Part shown: one piece after another, positions 8,257 to 16,512 of the stretch
Layout: each line of letters opens with the position of its first letter
Numbering within the stretch: the first letter of the stretch is position 1
Source of the DNA: a bacterium 1XD8-76
Lineage (GTDB): Bacteria > Bacillota > Clostridia > Lachnospirales > Lachnospiraceae
DNA: 64,000 bases
Direction: 5' to 3'
Assembly: GCA_003611955.1 (NCBI GenBank)
Contig: RAZE01000016.1
Span: 1 to 64,000 of the forward strand
The notes under the pieces: generated by a model
The model's database searches: none
The model's input: only the letters and a program-made list of their open reading frames with translations
Told to the model about the DNA's origin: nothing
Made by a program: the position numbers and the translations under genes

Positions 8257-9015
8257 TCAGGAATTTTCCAGTTCCTTTCTTGCAGCTTTTACGCCGTCCA
8301 AAATAGCCTGTTTTTTTACAAGCAGTGTTTTTTGATCCATAGCCGGGACACCGTGTAGTTTATACTCCATGCCGAGGCTCTCATACTTCTTTTCGCCCAT
8401 CGTGTGATAGGGGAGAGCATCCAGCGCTTTCAGATTGGAGAGATGCCCGATGAAATATCCGAGTTGATACAGATATTTTTCATCGTCCGTGAGGCCCGGC
8501 ACGATCACGTGGCGGATCCATACGGGAACCTGCTTCTTCTCCAGATATTTCGCAAAGGCCAGGATGCCGTCGTTGGGCTGGCTGGTCAGTTCTTTGTGCT
8601 TTTCGGGATCAATGTGCTTGATATCCAGCATGACAAGATCTGTCAGGGGCATAAGCTTATCCAGCTTTTGGATAAAAGCGGCATTGTTTTCCTTGTAGGC
8701 GATACCGGAGCTGTCGATACAGGTGTGGATGTTATGTTCTTTTGCCAGAGTGAACAGATCGATCAGGAAATCGACCTGCATCAGGGGCTCGCCGCCTGTG
8801 ACGGTCAGTCCGCCGTCCTTGTAGAAAGGGCGGTTTTTTTCATACTGCTCGATGATCTCTGCAGGTTCTATCATCGTGCCGCCGTCCATGGGCCAGGTGT
8901 CAGGGTTGTGGCAATAAGCGCACCGCATGGGGCAGCCCTGCACAAAGACGACAAATCTGGTGCCGGGACCATCTACGGTGCCAAAACTTTCAAGTGAGTG
9001 AATACGTCCTTTCAT
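8257..9015 (-). CDS. pflA: Pyruvate formate-lyase activating enzyme (radical SAM)
   Basis: 252 residues, normal length. The radical SAM motif CPMRCAYC (CxxxCxxC) near residue 30 holds the [4Fe-4S] cluster; it cleaves S-adenosylmethionine and takes the alpha hydrogen from the glycyl residue of the lyase. Also visible are VTGGEPLMQ and TCIDSSG, SAM-binding segments of the family. It is the last gene of the leftward pfl locus, behind the stand-alone glycyl-radical subunit and a terminator-like hairpin; that small subunit is presumably its substrate here. Confidence 0.95.
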   Translation of the reverse strand: MKGRIHSLESFGTVDGPGTRFVVFVQGCPMRCAYCHNPDTWPMDGGTMIEPAEIIEQYEKNRPFYKDGGLTVTGGEPLMQVDFLIDLFTLAKEHNIHTCIDSSGIAYKENNAAFIQKLDKLMPLTDLVMLDIKHIDPEKHKELTSQPNDGILAFAKYLEKKQVPVWIRHVIVPGLTDDEKYLYQLGYFIGHLSNLKALDALPYHTMGEKKYESLGMEYKLHGVPAMDQKTLLVKKQAILDGVKAARKELENS

Positions 9016-9035
9016 AGAGAAAAAAGCTCCTTTAC

Positions 9036-9065
9036 AAAAATCCCCTGAAGCGTGGCCTCAGGGGA
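9036..9065 (-). terminator. Terminator/attenuator between the glycyl-radical subunit and pflA
   Basis: Arms TCCCCTGA (9041-9048) and TCAGGGGA (9058-9065); on the minus strand the stem is followed by a T-tract (GGGGATTTTTG). This should lower expression of pflA relative to the structural subunits by partial termination. Confidence 0.8.
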
Positions 9066-9103
9066 TAGTCTATCGTATACTGCTTCCCGATAAAAATTCC
9101 TGA

Positions 9104-9349
9104 TTAGATAGCCTCATGGAATGTACGGGAAATAACATCAGCCTGCTGTTCGGGTGTCAGCTTGATGAAATTAACAGCGTACCCGGAAACACGGATCGTA
9201 AGCTGAGGATAATTCTCAGGATGCTTCTGAGCGTCCAGTAACATATCTCTGTTTAATACGTTTACATTTAAGTGATGACCGCCCTTTGTTGCATAGCCGT
9301 CAAGTAAGGATACCAGGTTATCAACCTGTGCTGCATTTGATGCTGCCAT
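9104..9349 (-). CDS. Stand-alone glycyl-radical domain of pyruvate formate-lyase (GrcA/YfiD-like)
   Basis: 81 residues from the second ATG of the frame, chosen because GGAGGT lies 7 bases upstream; the earlier ATG (9364) contains that ribosome site. The sequence is the C-terminal glycyl-radical domain of PFL and nothing else: NLVSLLDGY (11-19), [16 protein letters not shown] (25-40), [15 protein letters not shown] (47-61) with the radical Gly56, and the usual RTFHEA end. In E. coli GrcA is a repair part for an otherwise complete PflB; here the lyase body has no such domain of its own, so this protein must complete the active site. It lies 35 bases after the 71-residue gene and upstream of pflA. 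Confidence 0.9.
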   Translation of the reverse strand: MAASNAAQVDNLVSLLDGYATKGGHHLNVNVLNRDMLLDAQKHPENYPQLTIRVSGYAVNFIKLTPEQQADVISRTFHEAI

Positions 9350-9384
9350 TGTTTTTACCTCCATAGTATTTACGATTTTATAAA

Positions 9385-9600
9385 TTATATACCGGAACCT
9401 GAGTAATCATCCAAACCCTGCTCCAGAGTCGGAACACTGCAGGCAAGCGGGGTCCTGGAGCAGTCGGTACATCCCATAGTCTGAACGGACTTATCCTGCT
9501 CCACTTTCTCGTCGTAGTCGATATTGACATGTCCTACGCCGCCTGCCATGCCGGAATCCAGCATTTTAACAAGATCGTCAATCAAAGCTTTATCATCCAT
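9385..9600 (-). CDS. Small protein resembling the start of a glycyl-radical domain, with a cysteine-rich tail
   Basis: 71 residues, ATG with a GGAG ribosome site 8 bases upstream. Residues 5-30 ([20 protein letters not shown], then VNID) align by eye with the start of the neighbouring glycyl-radical subunit ([12 protein letters not shown]..., HHLNVNV). The RVSGYAV radical loop is absent. In its place is a tail with three cysteines, C44-x2-C47-x6-C54, in [16 protein letters not shown]. It may be a decayed duplicate, a third structural piece of the lyase, or a redox or metal-binding regulator. It sits exactly between the lyase body and the radical subunit, all in one direction. I do not recognise a named family. 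Confidence 0.65.
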   Translation of the reverse strand: MDDKALIDDLVKMLDSGMAGGVGHVNIDYDEKVEQDKSVQTMGCTDCSRTPLACSVPTLEQGLDDYSGSGI

Positions 9601-9679
9601 AAATTTTACTCCAGTTCCGCAGCCGCTCCGCCGGCCGTACCGGCAGAGAGCTGCTGTTTTGTTTTTTATAGCTATACTT

Positions 9680-11716
9680 TTATTTCAGTTCAAGCTCAAT
9701 GTCGCCTGAGAATACTTTGTCTTCCTTGCCGAGAGCGCCGGGGATGATCGTGAAGGTATTGGAAATACCATCCTGAGCATCTTTGAACGGAAGCTTGGAT
9801 ACGGAAGAAAGGGAAGCAACTGCACCGTGGGTATCGCGGCCGTGCATCGGGTTAGCACCAGGAGCGAAAGGCTGGCCTTTCTTACGTCCGTCAGGTGTGT
9901 TGCCTGTAGCCTTACCGTAAGTTACGTTGGAAGTAATGGTAAGGATGGAGGTTGTAGGAACGCCCTCTCTGTAGGTGTGGTGTCTTCTGATCGCTGTCAT
10001 GAATTTGTGAACTACTTCCTGAGCGATATCGTCAACACGGTCATCGTCGTTGCCGTATTTCGGGAAGTCGCCGGTTGTCTTGAAGTCCACGATCACGCCG
10101 TCGTCGTCACGGACCACTTCAACTTTCGCATACTTGATAGCGGAAAGGGAGTCGGCAACGATGGACAGACCTGCAACACCGGTTGCAAAGTAACGTTTTA
10201 CATCTCTGTCATGGAGAGCCATCTCTGCTCTCTCATAGCAGTATTTGTCGTGCATATAGTGGATGATGTTCAGCGTGTTTACATAGACGTCTGCCTGCCA
10301 CTCCAGCATATCCATGAATTTGTCCATAACATCATCGTAATCCAGAACGTCGCCGCTCACAGGACGGTATTTAGGACCAACCTGTTTCTTGGTAACTTCG
10401 TCAACGCCGCCGTTCAACGCGTACAGCAGACATTTCGCTACGTTGGCACGAGCGCCGAAGAACTGCATTTCCTTACCGATAACCATGGAGGATACGCAGC
10501 ATGCGATACCGTAGTCATCGCCGTGAGTCACTCTCATCAGATCGTCGTTCTCATACTGGATGGAAGAAGTCTGGATAGACATCTTCGCACAGTATCTCTT
10601 CCAGTTCTCGGGAAGTCTTGTGGACCAGAGAACTGTCAGGTTGGGTTCCGGAGAAGCGCCCAGGTTTGTCAGTGTGTGCAGGAAACGGAAGCTCATCTTT
10701 GTTACAAGAGAACGGCCGTCAACGCCCATACCGCCGAGGGACTCGGTTACCCATACCGGATCGCCTGCAAAGATCTGGTTGTACTCAGGAGTGCGCGCAA
10801 ACTTGATGCAGCGCAGCTTCATAATGAAGTGGTCAACGAACTCCTGGATCTGTTCTTCCGTAAATACGCCGTTCTTTAAGTCTCTCTCAGCGTAGCAGTC
10901 AAGGAAGGTGGAAGTACGGCCAAGAGACATGGCAGCACCGTTCTGCTCCTTAACGGCACACAGATAACCAAAGTAAGTAGCCTGGATAGCTTCCTGAACG
11001 TTGGTGGAAGGTTTGGAAATATCACAGCCATAGGAAGCAGCCATTTCTTTCATCATCTTCAGAGCAACGATCTGCTCGGAGATCTCTTCACGAAGACGGA
11101 TCACTTCGTCCGTCATAACGCGTCCTGTGGAGTTTTTCTGATCCTGTTTGTCTTCGATCAGTCTGTCGATACCGTACAGAGCAATACGTCTGTAGTCGCC
11201 GATGATACGGCCTCTGCCATAAGCATCGGGAAGCCCTGTGATGATATGGGAAGAACGGCAGGCTCTCATTTCAGCATTGTAAGCATCGAAACAGCCTGCA
11301 TTATGTGTTTTTCTGTGGGTCGAGAAGAACTCGGAAATCTCGGGATCTACTTCATAGCCGTTATCTGCACAAGCTTTTTCTGCCATACGAATACCACCGT
11401 AAGGCTGCAGGGATCTCTTGAAAGGAGCGTCTGTCTGGAAACCTACGATAGTCTCCTTGCTCTTGTCAAGATAACCGGGGCCGTGGGAAGTGATGGTGGA
11501 AACAACTTTGGTGTCCATATCCAGAACGCCGCCTGCCTCACGCTCTTTTCTGGAAAGATCCAGTACCATCTCCCATAAGTCTTTTGTGTTCTGTGTAGGC
11601 TCTGCCAGGAAAGAATCGTCGCCCTCGTAAGGGGTGTAGTTCTTCTGGATAAAATCGCGGACGTTAACTTCGCGATCCCATTTGTTGCCTACAAAACCTG
11701 TCCATTCTGGTCTCAT
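9680..11716 (-). CDS. pflB: Pyruvate formate-lyase body lacking the glycyl-radical domain
   Basis: 678 residues against about 740-760 for a complete enzyme. It converts pyruvate and CoA to acetyl-CoA and formate under anaerobic conditions. The body is intact: the VWVTES substrate segment (about 321-326) and the catalytic Cys-Cys pair in [11 protein letters not shown] (C406, C407). The chain reads normally through [16 protein letters not shown] and then ends after a short acidic tail ([10 protein letters not shown]) where other PFLs continue into the radical Gly domain. ATG follows AGGAGG. Two small genes downstream carry domain-like pieces. There is no sign of a frameshift: each piece has its own start and ribosome site. 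Confidence 0.93.
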   Translation of the reverse strand: MRPEWTGFVGNKWDREVNVRDFIQKNYTPYEGDDSFLAEPTQNTKDLWEMVLDLSRKEREAGGVLDMDTKVVSTITSHGPGYLDKSKETIVGFQTDAPFKRSLQPYGGIRMAEKACADNGYEVDPEISEFFSTHRKTHNAGCFDAYNAEMRACRSSHIITGLPDAYGRGRIIGDYRRIALYGIDRLIEDKQDQKNSTGRVMTDEVIRLREEISEQIVALKMMKEMAASYGCDISKPSTNVQEAIQATYFGYLCAVKEQNGAAMSLGRTSTFLDCYAERDLKNGVFTEEQIQEFVDHFIMKLRCIKFARTPEYNQIFAGDPVWVTESLGGMGVDGRSLVTKMSFRFLHTLTNLGASPEPNLTVLWSTRLPENWKRYCAKMSIQTSSIQYENDDLMRVTHGDDYGIACCVSSMVIGKEMQFFGARANVAKCLLYALNGGVDEVTKKQVGPKYRPVSGDVLDYDDVMDKFMDMLEWQADVYVNTLNIIHYMHDKYCYERAEMALHDRDVKRYFATGVAGLSIVADSLSAIKYAKVEVVRDDDGVIVDFKTTGDFPKYGNDDDRVDDIAQEVVHKFMTAIRRHHTYREGVPTTSILTITSNVTYGKATGNTPDGRKKGQPFAPGANPMHGRDTHGAVASLSSVSKLPFKDAQDGISNTFTIIPGALGKEDKVFSGDIELELK

Positions 11717-11783
11717 TTTGTGTGCCTCCTATTTCATAAAATTTGAATTGAAAATTAATAGATATCAATGATTCTATATGGCT

Positions 11784-11813
11784 ATTATAGTGTAAGAAAC
11801 AGGATTAAGTCAA
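11784..11813 (-). promoter_or_regulatory. Strong sigma-A promoter of the pfl locus
   Basis: On the minus strand TTGACT (11813-11808), 18-base spacer, TATAAT (11789-11784), about 68 bases ahead of the lyase start. An AT-rich leader follows. Confidence 0.75.
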
Positions 11814-11899
11814 GGACGGCGATGTACTTTTTTCTATACATATCTTGCGGTTTTACAGTATTTTTATGGAATTTTTACAAATAATAAGAAGCATGGGTA

Positions 11900-11929
11900 T
11901 TTACAGACAAAAGAGGAAAGTATTATACT
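11900..11929 (+). promoter_or_regulatory. Promoter of the DUF1858 gene
   Basis: TTTACA (11900-11905), 18-base spacer, TATACT (11924-11929), divergent from the pfl promoter and 39 bases upstream of the start codon. Confidence 0.6.
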
Positions 11930-11968
11930 GTATATGTTTTTATGAAAATGGAACAGGAGGATTGAAAT

Positions 11969-12160
11969 ATGAGCGGTATCACCAAGGAAATGACAATAGG
12001 GGAGATTTTGCGGACAAACCCTGATGTGGCGCCGATCCTTATGGATGCGGGCATGCATTGTCTCGGATGTCCTTCCGCGCAGGGGGAATCCCTCGAGGAG
12101 GCGGCGATGGTACACGGCATCAGTATCGACGAACTGATGGATAAGATCGCGCAGGCGTAA
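11969..12160 (+). CDS. DUF1858 / hybrid-cluster-associated redox disulfide domain protein
   Basis: 63 residues with AGGAGG upstream. The sequence [20 protein letters not shown] followed by [17 protein letters not shown] matches the DUF1858 family, named as a disulfide domain associated with hybrid-cluster (prismane) proteins in anaerobes. The CxxC pair (C31, C34) could form a redox disulfide. It is monocistronic, divergent from the pfl locus, and ends in a terminator shared with mecA. Its partner is not known. Confidence 0.88.
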   Translation: MSGITKEMTIGEILRTNPDVAPILMDAGMHCLGCPSAQGESLEEAAMVHGISIDELMDKIAQA

Positions 12161-12188
12161 AAAAGCGGCTCTCACGAGCCGTTTTTTT
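12159..12188. terminator. Bidirectional terminator between the DUF1858 gene and mecA
   Basis: A run of A, stem CGGCTC (12166-12171) with GAGCCG (12176-12181), then seven T. It works for both convergent genes. Confidence 0.88.
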
Positions 12189-12918
12189 ATATCTTTGCCA
12201 GTTTTTGGAGCGCGTTGTCCGGGATGATACAGTCGAAATGTTCATCCATATAGGCCACCCCGGTCTGCAGTGCCTTTGTGGTGACACCGTACTCGGAGAT
12301 CGTATTGCAAACCTTTCCGAAAGCCTCCGCAGAGAGAGCACGCTGATTTACGACAAGGAGATACTGTCCTTTGTGTTCGTTTTTGTAGAGTCTGTTTTCA
12401 CAGGTCAGTTCGGAACCGAAAATATGCGCCAGGCTGGTGAGTTCGCCGATGGAAGAAAAAGCAAAAATGCGGTATATCTCTTCCTCTTTTTCAGGAGCCG
12501 CTGCGGCGGAAGTTCTTTTTTCCTGGACGACGGTCTTTTCTGGGGAGGAGATATTGCGGTGGATCCGCTCAAACAAATCCATCACCTCGTCCGTGATCTC
12601 CGGATAACTGTTTTCGGTTTCCTCATTGACGGAAGGGGCGAACCGGGCAAACCGGGTATCGAGCTCCTCCGGATCTTCCACTTTGGTCACGATCAGGACG
12701 ATGCACTCCGCGTTCAGGGGGATCGCCTCTATCATGAGGGGGATATCTTCCGCTTCAAAGCCGAATTCACAGGCAGCCTGCTGCATCATATCGCGAAACA
12801 GGTCCTTTGCCTTGTCGGTGCCGTAGGCAAGTTCACTTATTTTAAGTTCCCGGCTGAGCAGATCTTCTCTGGTCAGCGTACAACGTATTTGATGGTCATT
12901 TACTTTTTCTATTTTCAT
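12187..12918 (-). CDS. mecA: Adaptor protein MecA
   Basis: 243 residues starting MKIEKVNDHQIRCTLTREDL, from the ATG placed after AAAGGA; a GTG three codons upstream is too close to that site. The N-terminal target-binding domain (1-85) and the C-terminal ClpC-binding domain (about 135-235: YRIFAFSSIGELTSLAH, YKNEHKGQYLLVV) are both present, joined by an acidic linker. MecA delivers proteins such as ComK in Bacillus to ClpC-ClpP for degradation. It lies alone, convergent with the DUF1858 gene. Confidence 0.93.
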   Translation of the reverse strand: MKIEKVNDHQIRCTLTREDLLSRELKISELAYGTDKAKDLFRDMMQQAACEFGFEAEDIPLMIEAIPLNAECIVLIVTKVEDPEELDTRFARFAPSVNEETENSYPEITDEVMDLFERIHRNISSPEKTVVQEKRTSAAAAPEKEEEIYRIFAFSSIGELTSLAHIFGSELTCENRLYKNEHKGQYLLVVNQRALSAEAFGKVCNTISEYGVTTKALQTGVAYMDEHFDCIIPDNALQKLAKI

Positions 12919-13007
12919 AATAATCACATCCTTTAGGGAATTTTATACTTTGACGGCGGACAAGTCAAGAGTTTGAGAAAACAGTTTAAAAAAAATTAAT
13001 AAAATAG

Positions 13008-13036
13008 TTGAAATTTGCCAATTTTTCTGGTATTAT
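13008..13036 (+). promoter_or_regulatory. Strong promoter feeding a 9-codon ORF and AT-rich leader
   Basis: TTGAAA (13008-13013), exact 17-base spacer, TATTAT (13031-13036). Just downstream the transcript would contain TCCGT-AA-ACGGA nested inside TGCCT...AGGCA, then a GGAGGGAGG ribosome site. The next long gene starts only at 13460. Confidence 0.65.
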
Positions 13037-13082
13037 ATAACTCTGGAGTGCCTTGAACAATCCGTAAACGGAGGGAGGCAGG

Positions 13083-13112
13083 ATGAGTTCAACTTTTTGG
13101 CAGGAATATTAA
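13083..13112 (+). CDS. Possible 9-residue leader peptide or microprotein (MSSTFWQEY)
   Basis: ATG preceded by GGAGGGAGG (13070-13078), about 47 bases after a near-consensus promoter, and ending in TAA. The peptide would be MSSTFWQEY. Beyond it, 13113-13459 is strongly AT-rich without a gene; it holds one inverted repeat (CATCTCA/TGAGATG, about 13148-13191). It could be a leader peptide in a regulated message for the 71-residue protein at 13460, or the 5' end of a small RNA. Confidence 0.4.
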   Translation: MSSTFWQEY

Positions 13113-13459
13113 CTGTCATTATAATCTAGAATTTTCTAAACAATGACTTCATCTCAGAAAAATATTAAAATTCAAAATTAGTATTTGAGATGTCTTATAG
13201 GCTTATGTGCCGATTCAGAGTTTAAAATTTTCCAAATGATTTCCTAAATTATTAATAATCCAAAACTATTAAAATCTATTTTTTATTTTCAAAACACTTT
13301 ACACGTTCGGGTATTCTGGAAACTATTTATAACAGTAGTATCGTCAACAAAAATAAAAATAATCTGCGATTTCAAAATTAAAATTTCCAAATCTATTCAC
13401 CTAATATATATCACGTTACACTCCTTTTGGAATAGCAGAAAAATACGAAAGGAGGGATT

Positions 13460-13675
13460 ATGCTTAACAGTAAAAAAGAATTAATGACTATGAGAAGCAG
13501 GCTGGAAGATATTCTCAGTCAGGGGATCGAGCTGTACCTGGACGGACAGCCATCGTCGCCGACTGTGATCGCAGAGCGGTTTGTCATGGAAGACGTCGTC
13601 TATATGCCGGATTTTGTCATCAGCGAAGACGGCGTTCTGACCCAGGTCCGCTACGATAGAGTCAGGGAAAATTAG
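13460..13675 (+). CDS. Small protein of unknown function
   Basis: 71 residues with an excellent ribosome site (AAAGGAGGG, 6 bases before ATG). It begins with a charged helix (residues 3-24), followed by a mixed segment SSPTVIAERFVMEDVVYMPDF (33-53) and a basic end. No signal peptide, cysteine pair or known motif. It sits between an AT-rich 540-base gap and the GH18 gene. I do not recognise the family; codon use looks like that of its neighbours. Confidence 0.6.
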   Translation: MLNSKKELMTMRSRLEDILSQGIELYLDGQPSSPTVIAERFVMEDVVYMPDFVISEDGVLTQVRYDRVREN

Positions 13676-13793
13676 TCATTTGAGAAGCCATTTGAATGGA
13701 ACAAAACGAAGACAAAAATATTGCGGAAGAGAAGCCCCTCATAGTGATATTATATGTCGGAGGAGAAAATTGGTTCATTCACAGAAAATCATA

Positions 13794-13822
13794 ATGACGA
13801 TATGAAAATAGTTTGGTATAAT
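13794..13822 (+). promoter_or_regulatory. Promoter of the GH18-cwlD unit
   Basis: ATGACG (13794-13799), 17-base spacer, TATAAT (13817-13822) with an upstream TGG; an AAAGGAG site precedes the ATG at 13848. Confidence 0.6.
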
Positions 13823-13847
13823 AGGGACGATTGAAAGGAGTACAGGC

Positions 13848-15551
13848 ATGAAAAAAATAATTCCGGTATTGATAGCAATCGTCCTTATTATTATCATAGT
13901 GGGCGTAAGTTTCGGCAGAGGGATCGTGGAAAAATATTCCTATTCCCAGGAAAAAGCCGATTTGAATGAGTATTTTGGCATTGCGGGAGATGAAGCGGCC
14001 ATTATTATGCAGAATGAAGTGATCGAGGACAGGGCGAGAGTGAGCGCGGACGGGACATTCTATATTACATACGACACGGTCAGCGATTACTTTATTTACA
14101 CGAGACTGTATGTAAACGAAGAGGAAAATACGATTCGCTATGTGCTGCCGGACAGGATCCTTTCCTATAATATAGGGGAGAGCAGCTATATGGATGGGGA
14201 GAGCGAGAACCTGTGCGATTACCAGATCGCGTTCTATGAGGGCGACACACTGTATATCGCTATAGACTTTATCCGGCTGTTTACGATATTCGATTACGAG
14301 ACGTTTCGGGAGCCGAACCGGATCCAGATCTACACCGCTTATGAGGAGAGGCAGTTTGCGGAGACGGAAAAGGATACACAGATCAGATACCAGGGCGGTG
14401 TGAAGAGCGAAATACTGAAAGAGGTGGAAGCGGGAGAAAAACTCATCCTGTTGGAGCAGATGGAGACCTGGTCGAAGGTGAAGACGACGGACGGCTTTAT
14501 CGGTTATGTGGAGAATAAAAAACTTGGGGAGGTGCAGACGGAGACACCAAGTTTTCTGAACAATTCCTCCATGTACGGGGAGTTGGAATTCACGGGTATA
14601 TCAAAAGATTATAAGATCAATATGGGATGGCATCAGGTGTCTGGGAGCGCCGGGAATTCCACACTGGCGGAGTTTACGGCGAATGCAAAAGGACTAAACA
14701 CGATATCCCCCACATGGTTTTATCTGACGGGAAATGAGGGAAACATTGTCAGCTTTGCCTCCCGGGATTATGTGGACAGGGCGCACGAGATGGGGCTGGA
14801 AGTCTGGGCGCTTGCTGACGATTTTACAGAGGAGGTGGACAGGTATGCCATTTTCTCTTCCTCCCAGGCGAGGGCGAATCTGATACAGAATTTAATGCGG
14901 GAAGTATTGGACTGTGGGATCGATGGCCTGAACATAGATTTTGAGAAAATAGACGAAAAGACCGGGAAGCATTTTGTGGAATTTATTCGGGAACTTTCCA
15001 TTGAATGCCGGAAAAACGGTATTGTTCTCTCGGTGGACAACTATCCGATATCCGGAGGCGCCATCTGGTATAACCGCAGGGAACAGGGCGTCTATGCGGA
15101 TTATGTGATCGTCATGGGATATGACGAGCACTGGGGAACCGGCGGCACGGCGGGCTCCGTCTCCAGTATCGACTATGTGGAAGACGGCATTGCCGAGACT
15201 CTGAATTATGTGCCGGCGGAGAAACTGATCAACGGCATTCCCTTCTATACGAGAATATGGAAGACAACGGGAACAGAGGTTACGGGAGAGTCTGTGGGGA
15301 TGAAGGCGGCTGCAGACTTTGTGGCGGACAACGGAATACAGACCCAGTGGCTGGAGAAAGAGTGCCAGCACTACGGGGAGATCCAGAAGGGCGATACGCT
15401 GTATCAGGTATGGCTGGAGGATTATGATTCCGTTCAGGTGAAACTGAGCGTGATGAAGACCTATGATCTGGCGGGTGTGGCGGAATGGAAGTTGGGCCTG
15501 GAAACGCCGGATGTGTGGGATCTGATCGCGGACTATTGCGCGGGCGAGTAA
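13848..15551 (+). CDS. Membrane-anchored GH18 hydrolase with SH3 domain (YaaH/SleL-like)
   Basis: 567 residues. One N-terminal membrane helix (4-26) anchors or exports the protein. Residues 30-170 resemble a stalk or copper-amine-oxidase-N-like domain; about 175-225 are an SH3b wall-binding domain (AGEKLILLEQMETWSKVKT); 235-565 are the GH18 barrel with DGLNIDFE (359-366), whose last Glu is the acid catalyst. GH18 proteins of this form in spore formers (YaaH, SleL) cleave N-acetylglucosamine links in cortex peptidoglycan. It lies 74 bases ahead of cwlD, which makes a cortex role reasonable, but that is inference. Confidence 0.85.
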   Translation: MKKIIPVLIAIVLIIIIVGVSFGRGIVEKYSYSQEKADLNEYFGIAGDEAAIIMQNEVIEDRARVSADGTFYITYDTVSDYFIYTRLYVNEEENTIRYVLPDRILSYNIGESSYMDGESENLCDYQIAFYEGDTLYIAIDFIRLFTIFDYETFREPNRIQIYTAYEERQFAETEKDTQIRYQGGVKSEILKEVEAGEKLILLEQMETWSKVKTTDGFIGYVENKKLGEVQTETPSFLNNSSMYGELEFTGISKDYKINMGWHQVSGSAGNSTLAEFTANAKGLNTISPTWFYLTGNEGNIVSFASRDYVDRAHEMGLEVWALADDFTEEVDRYAIFSSSQARANLIQNLMREVLDCGIDGLNIDFEKIDEKTGKHFVEFIRELSIECRKNGIVLSVDNYPISGGAIWYNRREQGVYADYVIVMGYDEHWGTGGTAGSVSSIDYVEDGIAETLNYVPAEKLINGIPFYTRIWKTTGTEVTGESVGMKAAADFVADNGIQTQWLEKECQHYGEIQKGDTLYQVWLEDYDSVQVKLSVMKTYDLAGVAEWKLGLETPDVWDLIADYCAGE

Positions 15552-15625
15552 GTTTGCACGACCCGTAACATAGGCCAGGCTTTCGCTTCATAAAATGAAA
15601 GGAAGATAAGAAGCGGAGACTTTCA

Positions 15626-16396
15626 ATGACAGAACAGCAGTTTCGGAAAATAAAGATAGGGATGGGAGCAGTATTTGCGGCGGCGATGTTGCTCCTTTCT
15701 CGCAGGACGGCGGAATATATTGTGACGGACAGCGACAATGTTGTGATTCATCGGGATACCATAGGGTTGGCGGAGGATAAAAAGACAGACACGCCGGATG
15801 AAAAGGAGCATAAATTATTAGTGGTGATTGACGCGGGACACGGCGGGATCGATCCCGGGAAAGTGGGGATTAATAAGGCGCTGGAAAAGGATATTAATCT
15901 GCTGATCGCCAGGAAGGTAAAGCAGTATCTGGAGCTCTCGGATGTGGAGGTTATCATGACGCGGGAGGGGGAGGACGGGCTGTACAGCCCGGAGGACTCC
16001 AACAAAAAGGTGCAGGATATGAAGAACAGGGTGGCGTTGATCGATTCCTCCGGCGCGGATCTGGCTGTGAGCATCCACCAGAATTCCTACTCGGAGGAAT
16101 ATGTGAAAGGAGCTCAGGTGTTCTACTATGCCACCAGTATACACGGGCAGGAGATGGCGGAGATCATGCAAAACACGATGGCAGAAGTGCTGGACAGGGA
16201 AAACAGGCGGGAGGCGAAGGCGAATGACAGTTACTATCTTCTGAAGAAGACAGAGACGCCGATCATTATCGCGGAGTGCGGCTTTCTCTCCAACAGCGAG
16301 GAGGCGAAACTGCTGATGCAGGAGGATTATCAGGACAGAGTGGCCTGGGCGATTCATCTCGGAATACTCCGGTACGCAAGTACGATGGAAAGATGA
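15626..16396 (+). CDS. cwlD: N-acetylmuramoyl-L-alanine amidase, CwlD type
   Basis: 256 residues. An N-terminal membrane segment (9-25) precedes an Amidase_3 domain (66-250): zinc ligands in VVIDAGHGGIDPG (His about 74), a Glu at LEKDIN, His in SIHQNS and the catalytic Glu in IIIAECGFLSN. CwlD with PdaA makes the muramic-delta-lactam that marks spore cortex for germination enzymes. Length and order of motifs fit CwlD rather than large vegetative amidases. Confidence 0.85.
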   Translation: MTEQQFRKIKIGMGAVFAAAMLLLSRRTAEYIVTDSDNVVIHRDTIGLAEDKKTDTPDEKEHKLLVVIDAGHGGIDPGKVGINKALEKDINLLIARKVKQYLELSDVEVIMTREGEDGLYSPEDSNKKVQDMKNRVALIDSSGADLAVSIHQNSYSEEYVKGAQVFYYATSIHGQEMAEIMQNTMAEVLDRENRREAKANDSYYLLKKTETPIIIAECGFLSNSEEAKLLMQEDYQDRVAWAIHLGILRYASTMER

Positions 16397-16512
16397 GATT
16401 TTTAGGGTGTGTGAAGGCCCTGGATAAAAGCAGGAGATGATTGCAAAGAAAAAAAAATAATGATATACTGAAAAAAATATGTCATTTTGAAACAGACAGG
16501 AGGAAACAGGAA

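Noticed and set aside
9104..9600. Sequencing frameshift splitting one PFL gene
   Set aside because: The small genes each have ribosome sites and start codons, non-coding spacers of 79 and 35 bases lie between, and the middle gene duplicates rather than continues the domain.
13696..13794. 32-codon frame beginning MEQNEDKNIAEEK between the 71-residue gene and the GH18 gene
   Set aside because: No ribosome site, and it overlaps the -35 box of the GH18 promoter.
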